Below, piece after piece: positions 32,154 to 40,884 of a DNA stretch of 64,000 nt; the first letter of the stretch is position 1, and every line of letters starts with the position of its first letter. The notes under the pieces are model-generated. The model was not told the origin of the DNA and ran no database searches. It saw only the letters and a program-made list of their open reading frames with translations. The position numbers and the translations under genes were made by a program. Source of the stretch: Flavobacterium akiainvivens (GTDB lineage Bacteria; Bacteroidota; Bacteroidia; Flavobacteriales; Flavobacteriaceae); the NCBI RefSeq assembly GCF_001278115.1, contig NZ_LIYD01000005.1, forward strand, positions 2,329,486-2,393,485, written 5' to 3'.

Positions 32154-32933
32154 CTAATTATCCTCATCAGGCCGTTGCACAAATGTATATACTATCCTTA
32201 AGGGCGGCAGCGGGCTTACAATTTCATAATCCACTACTTCTATATCTTCAGGTTTGGGTGGGTTATGGAAAATACCGTTTTCATCAAATCGCTTCATGAA
32301 TGCGTCTGCTTTTGGGTCGAAGTCCGGGCGCTGCCAGTCGTAAAGTATGGGCTTTTTATATTCCGGGGTGTCATACAGCCATGAAAAAACCGCCCCGCTT
32401 AAAAAGCCGCCCAGGTGGCCTTCCCAGCTTATGCCTTTTTCCACATCCGGAAAAACATACCATATCATACTGCCATACAGTAATACAATGGTTAGCGATA
32501 ATGCCACAAGCCTGAAATAACCGGTTTGTATTCCCTTAAAAAAAATAAAGGTAACCAGTACATATATAAGCCCACTTGCGCCTATGTGGGTACTACCCTT
32601 CTCGCCTATTAGCCATGTAAACAATCCTGAAAACAAAACCCCGTAGAGTATAACCTCAAGCGCCCTTTTTCTGTAAAAGTAGCGCATGGCAGCTATAAGC
32701 AAAAAAAGTGGTATGCTGTTGTCGTATAAATGCTCCAGGCTACCGTGTAAAAACGGGCTGAAGATAACACCCCTTAGCCCTACTATGGTTCGGGGCTGTA
32801 TGCCATAATCGTTAAGGTATATATTAAAACGCACCTCTACCCAGTACACCAGCCACAGCACAAATATGGCGGCAAATGGCCAGGCAATTACCGAAGGCGA
32901 AAATTTTAACTGGTCGTCCCTGCTGTCTATCAT
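32154..32933 (-). CDS. Rhomboid family intramembrane serine protease
   Basis: Inner-membrane protease cutting within membrane segments. 259 residues with about six hydrophobic segments. The catalytic pair is Ser120 (HIGASGLIY) and His173 (WEGHLGGFLSG), and the HxxxxHxxxN-type motif appears as H63, H68 and N72. A soluble C-terminal tail of about 70 residues follows the last membrane segment. Substrate unknown. Confidence 0.9.
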   Translation of the reverse strand: MIDSRDDQLKFSPSVIAWPFAAIFVLWLVYWVEVRFNIYLNDYGIQPRTIVGLRGVIFSPFLHGSLEHLYDNSIPLFLLIAAMRYFYRKRALEVILYGVLFSGLFTWLIGEKGSTHIGASGLIYVLVTFIFFKGIQTGYFRLVALSLTIVLLYGSMIWYVFPDVEKGISWEGHLGGFLSGAVFSWLYDTPEYKKPILYDWQRPDFDPKADAFMKRFDENGIFHNPPKPEDIEVVDYEIVSPLPPLRIVYTFVQRPDEDN

Positions 32934-33044
32934 GCCTTATGCACGTCAAAAAAACGACCAAAGATTTTTCCCTGTTAAAATGGCAGGATGGGTTTTAGTA
33001 TTTTTTCTGCAAAGCAGAAGAAAATTATTGCGTAATTTTACACA

Positions 33045-34322
33045 ATGGAAGCACCATTGGCAGAACGCATACGCCCCAAGAACTTATCTGAATATATAAG
33101 CCAGCTGCACCTTGTGGGCCCCGAAGGCTCGCTAACGCAGCAAATAAAACGCGGCATTATACCATCGCTTATTTTATGGGGGCCACCCGGCACCGGTAAA
33201 ACCACCCTGGCGCAAATTATGGCACAGGAAAGCAACCGCCCGTTTTATGAGCTTAGCGCCATTAACGCCGGTGTTAAAGACGTGCGCGAGGTTATTGAAA
33301 AAGCCAAGCAAAGCGGCGGTATGTTTACCACCAAAAACCCCATACTGTTTATAGACGAGATTCACCGGTTTAGCAAATCGCAGCAGGATTCGCTGCTGGC
33401 GGCGGTTGAGCGCGGTTGGGTAACACTGATTGGCGCCACAACCGAGAACCCCAGCTTTGAGGTTATACCCGCGTTATTATCAAGGTGCCAGGTATATATG
33501 CTGAACCCTTTTACGAAAGAAGACCTCGAGGCTTTGTTGCACAGGGCGATGGAGGTGGACAAAGCACTACTAAATAAAAAGATTGACCTGCAGGAAACCG
33601 AAGCCCTGCTGCGCCTTAGCGGTGGCGACGGCCGAAAGCTACTTAATGTGTTTGAGCTGGTTATTAATGCGAGCGAAGGCGAAGATATTGTTATTACCAA
33701 CGACCGCGTAATGCAGCTTGCCCAGAAAAACACCGTTTTGTATGACAAAACCGGCGAGCAGCACTATGACATAATTTCCGCTTTTATAAAGAGTATGCGC
33801 GGCAGCGACCCTAACGGGGCCGTATACTGGCTTGCCCGAATGATTGAAGGCGGCGAAGACCTTAAGTTTATAGCCCGCCGTATGCTTATTTTAGCCAGCG
33901 AAGACATAGGCAATGCCAACCCAACCGCCCTTATTATGGCTAACAACACGTTTCAGGCGGTGAGTACCATTGGCTATCCGGAATCAAGGATTATACTGAG
34001 CCAGTGTGCCGTTTACCTGGCTAATTCACCCAAGAGTAATGCTACTTACATGGCTATTGGCCAGGCGCAAAGTATTGTAAAGCAAACCGGCGACCTGCCC
34101 GTACCGCTGCACCTGCGCAATGCACCCACCAAGCTTATGAAAGAGCTGGGGTATGGCGATGAGTATAAATATTCTCACGATTATGAAAACAATTTTGCCG
34201 AACAGGAATTTTTACCCGATGCCATTAGTGGCACTACCTTTTATGAACCCGGGCAAAACAGCCGCGAAAATGCCGACCGCGAGTTTTTAAAACGCCGCTG
34301 GAAAGGGAAGTATGGGTATTAG
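33045..34322 (+). CDS. rarA: Replication-associated recombination protein RarA (MgsA)
   Basis: AAA+ ATPase acting at stalled replication forks, related to clamp loaders. Walker A GPPGTGKT is at residues 46-53, Walker B reads LFIDEIHRF, and the sensor segment GATTENPSFEV follows. The C-terminal tetramerisation region has SMRGSDPNGAVYWLARMIEG and ASEDIGNANP. 425 residues, full length. Monocistronic. Confidence 0.95.
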   Translation: MEAPLAERIRPKNLSEYISQLHLVGPEGSLTQQIKRGIIPSLILWGPPGTGKTTLAQIMAQESNRPFYELSAINAGVKDVREVIEKAKQSGGMFTTKNPILFIDEIHRFSKSQQDSLLAAVERGWVTLIGATTENPSFEVIPALLSRCQVYMLNPFTKEDLEALLHRAMEVDKALLNKKIDLQETEALLRLSGGDGRKLLNVFELVINASEGEDIVITNDRVMQLAQKNTVLYDKTGEQHYDIISAFIKSMRGSDPNGAVYWLARMIEGGEDLKFIARRMLILASEDIGNANPTALIMANNTFQAVSTIGYPESRIILSQCAVYLANSPKSNATYMAIGQAQSIVKQTGDLPVPLHLRNAPTKLMKELGYGDEYKYSHDYENNFAEQEFLPDAISGTTFYEPGQNSRENADREFLKRRWKGKYGY

Positions 34323-34374
34323 TTTTTAAAGTCGAAAGCAGGAAAGTCAAAGGTCAAAAGCCGGTAGGCTGAAT

Positions 34375-34402
34375 AAAAAAACCACACTCTTAGATGTGGT
34401 TT
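34375..34402 (-). terminator. Terminator of the five-gene ABC operon
   Basis: On the minus strand ACCACA pairs with TGTGGT (34395-34400 with 34381-34386) and runs into seven Ts. It lies 26 bp past the stop of the secreted-protein gene. Confidence 0.75.
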
Positions 34403-34427
34403 AAACTTTATGACACTCGACTTTTGA

Positions 34428-35192
34428 CTAAAACTTTATATCCAGTTTTTCGCTTACAAGGTTATCGTCTTGGTAGTATTCAAAAAACCATTCGTTGCCT
34501 TTTTTAAAGACTACACCATTTTTGCCATCGCCCATGGCCGTGTAAGAATCAGCCTGGGAGGTTTTATATATTTTAAGCACCACCTTTGGTGTGCTGTCTA
34601 CAAGCTGGTAGCCGTTTGTAATGGGTTGTGCAAACAGGGTAGCCTCATTAACAACCTGCTGTGGCTGTGCGGCAACGGGGGCAGGTTCGGCGGGCTTTGG
34701 TGCAGCCTGTGGCGTAGGTGTTTGCTGAGAGGCAAGCGCGGCACCCATTGGGTCTTTGCCTGTATACTTATAATTAAGGTTAGCCTGCATATCTGCCGAG
34801 GCATTCCTAAGCGACTCATAATAGCCCTTCTGGAAGTCTTTTTGCTTGCTTTTCCCTTTTGCAGAACGGTACAGTTCTTTACCGCTGCAATCTTTCAAAA
34901 TAATTTCCAGCGATGTACTCAGCATGCCCGATTCATCTTCAAGGCTGCCATACAAAGCCCTGCACTTATTGGCATTAAGGTCCTGCGGTAGCGACTCGTT
35001 AGGGTAATACACCTCAAACCCCTGCTTTTCAAAAAGCATTTTGGTAAGCTGGTTCAGGTTATATTTATTAGGCTCCTTTAAAAATTCAAACTTTTCAGGG
35101 ATTATAACATATTTATAATCATTAATATCTGCGCTTTGCGCAAAAGACAAACCTGAAAATAAAAGGGCCGCAAAGGCAAGTATTTTTTTCAT
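34428..35192 (-). CDS. Secreted protein of unknown function
   Basis: 254 residues. Signal peptide MKKILAFAALLFSGLSFAQ. Three parts can be seen: an N-terminal domain (about 20-150) with two Cys (C78, C97 region); a Pro/Ala/Gln-rich linker (about 155-190); and a C-terminal beta-rich domain of about 65 residues (VVLKIYKTSQADSYTAMG ... NEWFFEYYQDD). No catalytic motif recognised. It is the last gene of the operon; its ATG overlaps the stop of the HAD gene by one base. A periplasmic or outer-membrane role is likely from the signal peptide. Confidence 0.7.
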   Translation of the reverse strand: MKKILAFAALLFSGLSFAQSADINDYKYVIIPEKFEFLKEPNKYNLNQLTKMLFEKQGFEVYYPNESLPQDLNANKCRALYGSLEDESGMLSTSLEIILKDCSGKELYRSAKGKSKQKDFQKGYYESLRNASADMQANLNYKYTGKDPMGAALASQQTPTPQAAPKPAEPAPVAAQPQQVVNEATLFAQPITNGYQLVDSTPKVVLKIYKTSQADSYTAMGDGKNGVVFKKGNEWFFEYYQDDNLVSEKLDIKF

Positions 35193-35881
35193 TACAGTAA
35201 ATTCTTAAGTTCGAGCAGGTGGCCCACCTGTATAACCGAAGCTTCAGCCTCAAGGCCATGCTCATTAAAATAAATAGCGTCTATGCCACAGTTAAGCGCA
35301 CCCTGCACATCGGCCTCAATACAATCGCCTATCATTACACTCTGTTCCCTTTCAGCTCCCGAAACGCGCAGGGCATATTCAAAAATATCGCGATGCGGCT
35401 TTTTGCACCCGGCCAGGTCAGAGTTTGTTATGGTATCAAAATAATGGCCCAGGTTAGCGTTTTTTATTTTGCCCTCCTGCACTGTATGAAACCCGTTTGT
35501 AATAATATGCAGGCTGTACTTAGGCTTTAGGTAGTCCAGCACTTCTATGGCACCTTCATATAGATGGTTATTAGTGGGAAGGGTTGCGATGTATTCTTCA
35601 GAAAGTTTAAAAATAAGCTCATCGGTTACCGTAACCTCCAGTGCATTAAACACATCTTTAAGCCTGCCATAGCGCAATTGCTGCTGTGTTATGTGGCCGT
35701 CGCGAAAAAGTTTCCAGTAACCGGCATTTATAGGCACATGGAGTTCTATAAATTTAGCAAGGTCTACCGGAACGCTGTTTTTATTTAATATATATTCAAA
35801 AGCCAGCGCAGAGTTTTTCTCAAAGTCCCACAGGGTGTGGTCGAGGTCAAAAAAAACGGCTTTTTTATTACTTAGCTTCAT
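35192..35881 (-). CDS. YjjG-type HAD nucleotidase
   Basis: Haloacid-dehalogenase phosphatase, most like the noncanonical pyrimidine nucleotidase YjjG, which hydrolyses dUMP/dTMP-type and damaged nucleotides. Motif I reads FFDLDHTLWDF with Asp12 and Asp14; motif II is the TN in IITNGFHTVQEGKI; motif III/IV is CKKPHRDIFEYAL and MIGDCIEADVQGA. 229 residues. Three bp after the DUF3299-like gene. Why it travels with an ABC transporter is unclear. Confidence 0.82.
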   Translation of the reverse strand: MKLSNKKAVFFDLDHTLWDFEKNSALAFEYILNKNSVPVDLAKFIELHVPINAGYWKLFRDGHITQQQLRYGRLKDVFNALEVTVTDELIFKLSEEYIATLPTNNHLYEGAIEVLDYLKPKYSLHIITNGFHTVQEGKIKNANLGHYFDTITNSDLAGCKKPHRDIFEYALRVSGAEREQSVMIGDCIEADVQGALNCGIDAIYFNEHGLEAEASVIQVGHLLELKNLL

Positions 35882-35883
35882 GA

Positions 35884-36387
35884 TTATTTGCTTACCACCA
35901 CGGCATTTTCTATATGGTAAATCCAGTCATCTACATCATTATCGTTGTAACGGAAGGTACCGGTAAGGGTAACATACTGGTCTGTCTTTAGCTTGGTGCC
36001 GTTGTTTTTAAATTTTATACCCATAATGGTTTCAGGGCCTGCCTGTCCGCAAAAAAAGCACGATGCAAATACGTTTTTGCTCAGAGCGTAGCTTTTATTA
36101 TCTATAGGTATTATAAAGCCGCTCATAACAATGGTTTTGCCCTGCTTGCCTTTAAGCGAGGTATTAACCACCGGATACATAACCCCTTCCGGGTAATCAT
36201 CGCTTGGTTTTTTTACATACTTAATTTGCCCCAGCAGTTTCCAGGTAAGGGTATCGGCTACTGTGGCCGTATGTAAAGTATGTGCAGTGGTTTTTGGCGC
36301 ATATTGTGTTTGTGGCAACCCTAAAGAAGCCAGTAAAAATCCTGATAAGAGTACTAATGCTATTAAAAATGTCTTACGCATTTGCAA
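35884..36387 (-). CDS. DUF3299-like secreted protein
   Basis: 167 residues with an N-terminal signal or anchor (FLIALVLLSGFLLASLG). The segment IVMSGFIIPIDNKSYALSKN followed by CFFCGQAGPETIM is the conserved core of a Bacteroidota group related to DUF3299, with a CxxC that could bind a metal. The gene start overlaps the permease stop by 14 bp, so translation is coupled. Function unknown; the neighbours suggest a part in metal handling. Confidence 0.65.
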   Translation of the reverse strand: MQMRKTFLIALVLLSGFLLASLGLPQTQYAPKTTAHTLHTATVADTLTWKLLGQIKYVKKPSDDYPEGVMYPVVNTSLKGKQGKTIVMSGFIIPIDNKSYALSKNVFASCFFCGQAGPETIMGIKFKNNGTKLKTDQYVTLTGTFRYNDNDVDDWIYHIENAVVVSK

Positions 36388-37723
36388 GTGTTTTTGATAT
36401 GTTTAAACTATAGGCCTTAACCGCCGGGATTACCGCAGCTAAAATCCCTACAAAGATAGTGAGCCCCAGCAAATATCCTTCCTTTTCCCACACAAACTCA
36501 AGCGGGTTAAATGATATCTTAAACTCTGTTTCGCTTGAGCCCGATATGAGGCTTAATGCAATCCTGCCAACAACCGTGCCGAAAATAAACCCGGTTATGC
36601 ACAGCAGCAGGCTTTCTATAAGCACCAGCATCAGCAGCTGCAGGCGGCTTGCCCCATTAACGCGTAAAAGGGCAAATTCGTATTTACGTTCTTTTAGTGT
36701 GTTGTACAGCGCAATAAATATGCTAATGCCCGAAATGAGCATTATGCCATAGGCCAGGTATTGCAGGGCATCGAGTCCAATACCAAACAGGCTGAACAAC
36801 CTGTTTATTTCCCTGCCGGGAGAGGCAGCCTGCATTTTAGTGTTCATGGGTATCATGTTCTGCCACACCAATACCGACATAGGGTTGCGCATTTTAAGGA
36901 TAACGGCAGTGATTTCTTTACCTTCCTCGCTTATAACGGTTTCATGGTCATGGTCGTGTTCCTCATGGTTATGGGCCTCTTCGCCTGCATGGGCATCATG
37001 GTCGTGGTCATACTCCTCATGGTTGTGGGCTTCCTCGCCTGCGTGGGCTTCGTGATCATGGTCGTGATCTTCATGATCATGGGATTCTTCGCCCTCGTGG
37101 TTGTGGTCGTGGCCTTCGTGCATGGCCCACACGCTGGGTATGTTGCACAGTATCACGTTATCTGCCACCTTACCGGTTTCAGCAGCAATGCCGGTAACAA
37201 TATAAGCGTGGTCTTCGTGCACTTCGCCTTCAGACGAATCGCCATGCGAACCAAAAAATGTATCGCCCAGCTTAAGCCCCATTTTTTGGGCAACCGTACT
37301 GCCTACCACTACTTCAAAATTTTTACTGAACACTTTACCCTGCTGCATTTTAGCGCCATAATGGGTAAGATAATCAGGCGTGGTGCCTACTATTTTAAAT
37401 CCGCGGTAGTTATCGCCAAAGGCAAGCGGTATGGCTTTTTTTACCAACGGGTTTTTCATCCAGGTTTTGGCCTCGGCATAATCAATATTGCCTGTAGGCG
37501 CATCTACCTGGTATACTGATGACAGTATAAGCTGAAGCGGGCTGCCCTGTGCACCAAGCACCAGGTCTATACCATCTATATTATCGTTAAATTTACGTTC
37601 AAACTGGTTTTCAAGGAGTATAAGCAGGGTTATAATGGCTACGCTTGAGGTAAGCAGTATAATGCTCAGTACCGTATTTAGCGGCTTAAACCAAATGTTT
37701 TTCCAGGCTATTTTAGTAATCAT
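36374..37723 (-). CDS. FtsX/MacB-type ABC permease with a His-rich periplasmic loop
   Basis: 449 residues. One membrane segment is near residues 18-37, followed by a large periplasmic domain, then three membrane segments in the C-terminal 130 residues, the layout of MacB/LolC-type permeases. Residues 202-260 are packed with His, Asp and Glu and contain two copies of an 18-residue unit beginning HAGEEAHNHEE (227-244 and 245-262). Such stretches bind zinc or other divalent metals in known transporters. Two bp after the ATPase gene. The organisation recalls the zinc-regulated zrg cluster of Vibrio as I remember it, where a separate His-rich protein accompanies the permease. Confidence 0.85.
   Translation of the reverse strand: MITKIAWKNIWFKPLNTVLSIILLTSSVAIITLLILLENQFERKFNDNIDGIDLVLGAQGSPLQLILSSVYQVDAPTGNIDYAEAKTWMKNPLVKKAIPLAFGDNYRGFKIVGTTPDYLTHYGAKMQQGKVFSKNFEVVVGSTVAQKMGLKLGDTFFGSHGDSSEGEVHEDHAYIVTGIAAETGKVADNVILCNIPSVWAMHEGHDHNHEGEESHDHEDHDHDHEAHAGEEAHNHEEYDHDHDAHAGEEAHNHEEHDHDHETVISEEGKEITAVILKMRNPMSVLVWQNMIPMNTKMQAASPGREINRLFSLFGIGLDALQYLAYGIMLISGISIFIALYNTLKERKYEFALLRVNGASRLQLLMLVLIESLLLCITGFIFGTVVGRIALSLISGSSETEFKISFNPLEFVWEKEGYLLGLTIFVGILAAVIPAVKAYSLNISKTLANA
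36938..37045. repeat. Tandem 54-bp coding repeat (His-rich loop)
   Basis: Two adjacent 54-bp units inside the permease gene encode the HAGEEAHNHEE... units at residues 227-244 and 245-262, with few base differences. Copy number could vary by slippage. Confidence 0.7.
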
Positions 37724-37725
37724 GT

Positions 37726-38352
37726 TTACAGCGATATTTGGTTAGGGAAACGGTCTTTAAGCCTTTGGTCGTGTGTTACAATAACCAGCGCGGTGCCAAA
37801 CTGCTTTGCAAGGCCGCTAAGCATATCGGCTACGGTGTAGGCATTTTCGTCGTCAAGGCTGCTGGTGGGTTCATCGGCTAGCAACAGTTTGGGCTCGTTA
37901 ATAAGCGCACGCGCTATGCTAACGCGCTGCTGCTGGCCAATACTGAGTTGCGATGGTAGTTTGTGCTCCTGGCCTTTAAGCCCTAACTGCTCCAACAGCT
38001 CTTTAGCTTTGGTTTCGGCCTGTTTGCCGGTAGCCAGCCATGAGGCAAGCACCACGTTTTCGAGCACGCTGAGCGATGCCACAAAGTAGTTTTGCTGCAA
38101 CACCAGCCCTATATTTTTACCGCGAAATGTATCGAGTTTTTTTTCTGAAAGTGTGGCAATATCAGTACCTTCTACAACCACCTGGCCGCTTTGCGGGCGC
38201 AAAAGGCCACCCAAAAGGTGCAGCAGCGTGGTTTTTCCGCGTCCTGAACCACCTGTAATAAGCAGGCTGTCGCCCGATGATGCCGTTATATCCGGAAAAT
38301 TGAAATCGGTGCCTTTTCCATACGAAAAATGGAGGCTTTTAGTATGTATCAT
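37726..38352 (-). CDS. ABC transporter ATP-binding protein (LolD/MacB type)
   Basis: 208 residues. Walker A GGSGRGKTT at about 35-43, Q-loop LVLQQNYF, ABC signature LSIGQQQR, Walker B LLLADEPTSSLD and the H-loop VTHDQRL are all intact. It is the first gene of the operon and pairs with the FtsX-type permease 2 bp downstream. The cargo is unknown; this ATPase type usually powers periplasmic mechanical work or export. Confidence 0.9.
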   Translation of the reverse strand: MIHTKSLHFSYGKGTDFNFPDITASSGDSLLITGGSGRGKTTLLHLLGGLLRPQSGQVVVEGTDIATLSEKKLDTFRGKNIGLVLQQNYFVASLSVLENVVLASWLATGKQAETKAKELLEQLGLKGQEHKLPSQLSIGQQQRVSIARALINEPKLLLADEPTSSLDDENAYTVADMLSGLAKQFGTALVIVTHDQRLKDRFPNQISL

Positions 38353-38401
38353 ACAAATATGTCGAAAATATTTGCTGCAAGTTACTAAAAGGTGCAGGAA
38401 A

Positions 38402-38436
38402 ATAAAAGCCGCAGGCAGTTAAAAACTGTGCGGCTT
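38402..38436 (-). terminator. Terminator of the 125-residue hypothetical gene
   Basis: On the minus strand AAGCCGCA pairs with TGCGGCTT and an inner CAGTT/AACTG stem extends it; a TTTATTTT run follows. The stop codon overlaps the 5' side of the stem. Confidence 0.7.
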
Positions 38437-38812
38437 ATGCAGCCTGGTGCTTCATATCAAACACCAGTAGTTGTCTTTCCTGCCCATTGTGCCCCGCCTG
38501 TGCATCTTTGCTAAGGTATAGCTTGTTTTGCAGCATGGCATACAGGCATTTGTTGTAAATGGCCTCGCGGCTGGCAAGGTCGGCACGGGTCAGGTCGAGC
38601 TTTATTTCAATTATAGTTCGAAGCGTGCTCGACTTTTTGTGGCTGTCAGGATAGGTATCGTAGTTTTCAGTAAGGTTAAAATCAACCAGTTCCAGCTTAT
38701 GCTGCAACAATTTATCTAACACTTCACCGCAAACCTTGTCCTGTCTCACATTTTCTTCCTGCGGGACGTTTATGCAATCCCGGCAGTAAAAGGTTACGGT
38801 ATAATTGTCCAT
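38435..38812 (-). CDS. Hypothetical protein, CxxC near the N-terminus
   Basis: 125 residues with no signal peptide. Cys10, Cys13 and Cys28 are the only cysteines in the N-terminal part (FYCRDC, KVCGE). The rest is charged and probably helical (EIKLDLTRADLASREAIYNK). Not recognised. It is monocistronic, with its own -7 element (38830-38837) and terminator, which supports a real gene. Confidence 0.6.
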   Translation of the reverse strand: MDNYTVTFYCRDCINVPQEENVRQDKVCGEVLDKLLQHKLELVDFNLTENYDTYPDSHKKSSTLRTIIEIKLDLTRADLASREAIYNKCLYAMLQNKLYLSKDAQAGHNGQERQLLVFDMKHQAA

Positions 38813-38829
38813 CGCAATTCTTTTTTATA

Positions 38830-38837
38830 CAAATTTA
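38830..38837 (-). promoter_or_regulatory. -7 element TAAATTTG before the 125-residue gene
   Basis: Perfect TAnnTTTG on the minus strand, 17 bp upstream of the ATG at 38812. No TTG at the usual spacing. Confidence 0.45.
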
Positions 38838-39044
38838 CGGCGTTTAGCAGGCACGTTGTGCACACATTAACACAGCGCTAATATAAACTTTCCTTAAAAA
38901 TTTAACGCTATGTTACAAAAAAATCGCAAAATAAGCTACTTTTATAACATCTTAATGGTTTTATAAAATATCAGCAATTTGGCAGTAACCTGCCCGCGGC
39001 AAATGCCGCATAACTTTTTATTGCATATTTTATAAAGAAAAATC

Positions 39045-39686
39045 ATGAATACTCATACAATTGCCGTTATAGGCGGCACCGGAAAATCAGGCACTTACCT
39101 GGTTAAAGCACTATTACACAAAGGCTACCACGTTAAAATGCTTGTACGCAACCCAGAGCGTGTTGCCTTTTCAAACCCATTAGCTGAAATTATTACAGGA
39201 AATGTGACAGATTATGATGCTGTTTTAAAAACCATTTCGGGCTGCAATGCGGTTATAAGCACATTAGGTATAGGCATACCACAAAGTGAGCACACTATTT
39301 TTAGCCGGGCTACGGCCCATATACTTAAAGCCATGCACAATACAGGCATTAGCCGCTACATTGTTATTGCGGGCCTTAACGTAGATGCACCCGGCGATGC
39401 CAAAGGCCCGGCTGCAAAAGCCGCCACCAGGTGGATGTATACCAACTACCCTACCAGTAGCCACAACCGGCAGGAGGAATACACCCTACTGGCCGAGAGC
39501 AATGTAAGCTGGACCATGGTGCGCCTGCCGATGATTGCCCTTACCGATGCCCAACCGGAAATCAGCATTAGCCTGACCGATTGCCCGGGGAACGCCATAA
39601 GCGCCACAAGCCTGGCCCGGTTTTTAATAAACCAGATTGAGGAGGATGGCTTTGCGGGGAAGGCCCCGTTTATAGCAGATAAGTAA
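39045..39686 (+). CDS. NAD(P)-binding protein (NmrA/atypical SDR type)
   Basis: 213 residues with a Rossmann fold: [21 protein letters not shown] is the glycine-rich dinucleotide site (residues about 9-15), VRNPERV the phosphate-recognition loop, and [20 protein letters not shown] the usual follow-on. The YxxxK pair of classical SDRs is not evident, so it may be a sensor or an atypical reductase. Its terminator sits right before the operator repeats of the next gene. Confidence 0.85.
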   Translation: MNTHTIAVIGGTGKSGTYLVKALLHKGYHVKMLVRNPERVAFSNPLAEIITGNVTDYDAVLKTISGCNAVISTLGIGIPQSEHTIFSRATAHILKAMHNTGISRYIVIAGLNVDAPGDAKGPAAKAATRWMYTNYPTSSHNRQEEYTLLAESNVSWTMVRLPMIALTDAQPEISISLTDCPGNAISATSLARFLINQIEEDGFAGKAPFIADK

Positions 39687-39694
39687 CCTGAAGC

Positions 39695-39725
39695 CAGCCC
39701 CTGAAATGGGCTGGTATTTGTTTTG
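39695..39725 (+). terminator. Terminator after the NAD(P)-binding protein gene
   Basis: CCAGCCC and GGGCTGG form a perfect seven-base stem with a seven-base loop, followed by TATTTGTTTT. Confidence 0.7.
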
Positions 39726-39756
39726 GATACAACCCTCCGCAATTTGGATACAACCC
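39722..39756 (+). promoter_or_regulatory. Direct-repeat operator before the aldo/keto reductase
   Basis: TTTGGATACAACCC occurs at 39722-39735 and again at 39743-39756, exactly 21 bp apart, two helical turns. That is the geometry of AraC-family operators. A -7-like GAACTTTG follows at 39774-39781. The AraC-type regulator gene lies just beyond the reductase. Confidence 0.65.
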
Positions 39757-39816
39757 AAACCGGTAAATCCTGCGAACTTTGTAGTGTTCAATTATCACAT
39801 CATTAAAATACTATTT

Positions 39817-40824
39817 ATGAGCATCAAAAAAATAAACTTAGGAAACCAGGGCCTTGTAGTGCCTGCTGTAGGCCTGGGGTGCATGGGTATGTCGCCCATT
39901 GCCGGGGCCGATATTTATGGCAAAGCCAATGAAAATGAGTCGATTACCACCATACACCGTTCGTTGGAGCTGGGCGGTAACTTCCTGGATACGGCCGACC
40001 TGTATGGCCCGCTACTTAACGAGCGACTGGTAGCCAAAGCCATTGCCGGTAATCGCACCAGCTATACTATAGCCACTAAATTTGCCTGGGAAATTGATGA
40101 CAATGAGCAAATTACATGGCGCATTAACGGTAGGCCGGAGTATGTAAAAAAGGCCGCTGAACGATCTCTTAAAAACCTGGGCACTGATTATATAGACCTG
40201 TACTACATGCACCGTCTTGACCCCGAAGTACCTGTAGAAGAGACTGTTGGCGCCATGGCCGATTTGGTTAAAGAAGGCAAGGTACGCTATCTTGGCCTTA
40301 GCGAAGTAGCAAGTGAAACCATTCGCCGTGCACATGCCACCCATCCCATAAGTGCCCTGCAATCAGAGTATTCGCTATTTGAACGCAGTGTAGAGGAGGC
40401 CGGAATTCTTGACACGGTTAAAGAGCTGGGTATCGGTTTTGTACCCTATTCGCCACTGGGCAGGGGCTTCCTTTCGGGTGATCTGAAAAGCCCTGATGAT
40501 TTACCGGAAGACGATTTCCGCCGTACCATACCTAAGTTTCAGGGCGAGCAGTTTTACAAAAACCTTGAGCTTGTTGAAGCCATTAACCAACTCGCTAAAG
40601 ATAAAGGAATTACAGCATCGCAACTGGCCATTGCATGGACAGTTAATAAAGGTTTTGTGCCCATTCCCGGTACAAAACGAATTAAATACCTGGAGCAAAA
40701 CATTGAAGCTGCGGATATTGTACTATCTCCTGCCGAAATCGAGAAGCTGGAAAGCATTATACCTCTTGGGACCGATACCGGACAGCGCTATAACGACTGG
40801 GGCATGACGCTTGTAAACCTTTAA
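39817..40824 (+). CDS. Aldo/keto reductase
   Basis: NADPH-dependent reductase of carbonyl compounds, 335 residues, TIM barrel. Motifs: GLGCMGMS near the N-terminus, [10 protein letters not shown] with the catalytic Asp and Tyr, the Lys in YTIATKF, His in YYMHRLD, and [13 protein letters not shown] for NADP binding. Most like the AKR13/YajO-type group. The ATG at 39817 ([13 protein letters not shown]) is used; an upstream in-frame start at 39706 would read through the operator. Probably induced by the AraC-type protein encoded downstream. Confidence 0.92.
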   Translation: MSIKKINLGNQGLVVPAVGLGCMGMSPIAGADIYGKANENESITTIHRSLELGGNFLDTADLYGPLLNERLVAKAIAGNRTSYTIATKFAWEIDDNEQITWRINGRPEYVKKAAERSLKNLGTDYIDLYYMHRLDPEVPVEETVGAMADLVKEGKVRYLGLSEVASETIRRAHATHPISALQSEYSLFERSVEEAGILDTVKELGIGFVPYSPLGRGFLSGDLKSPDDLPEDDFRRTIPKFQGEQFYKNLELVEAINQLAKDKGITASQLAIAWTVNKGFVPIPGTKRIKYLEQNIEAADIVLSPAEIEKLESIIPLGTDTGQRYNDWGMTLVNL

Positions 40825-40840
40825 TTTTAAAACAATTGCA

Positions 40841-40870
40841 GAAAAGCCATCGCATAGGTGGCTTTTCCTG
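40841..40870 (+). terminator. Hairpin after the aldo/keto reductase
   Basis: GAAAAGCCA (40841-40849) pairs with TGGCTTTTC (40859-40867). A T-rich but broken tail follows. Works as a likely terminator ahead of the AraC gene. Confidence 0.55.
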
Positions 40871-40884
40871 CTTATCTTTATGTT

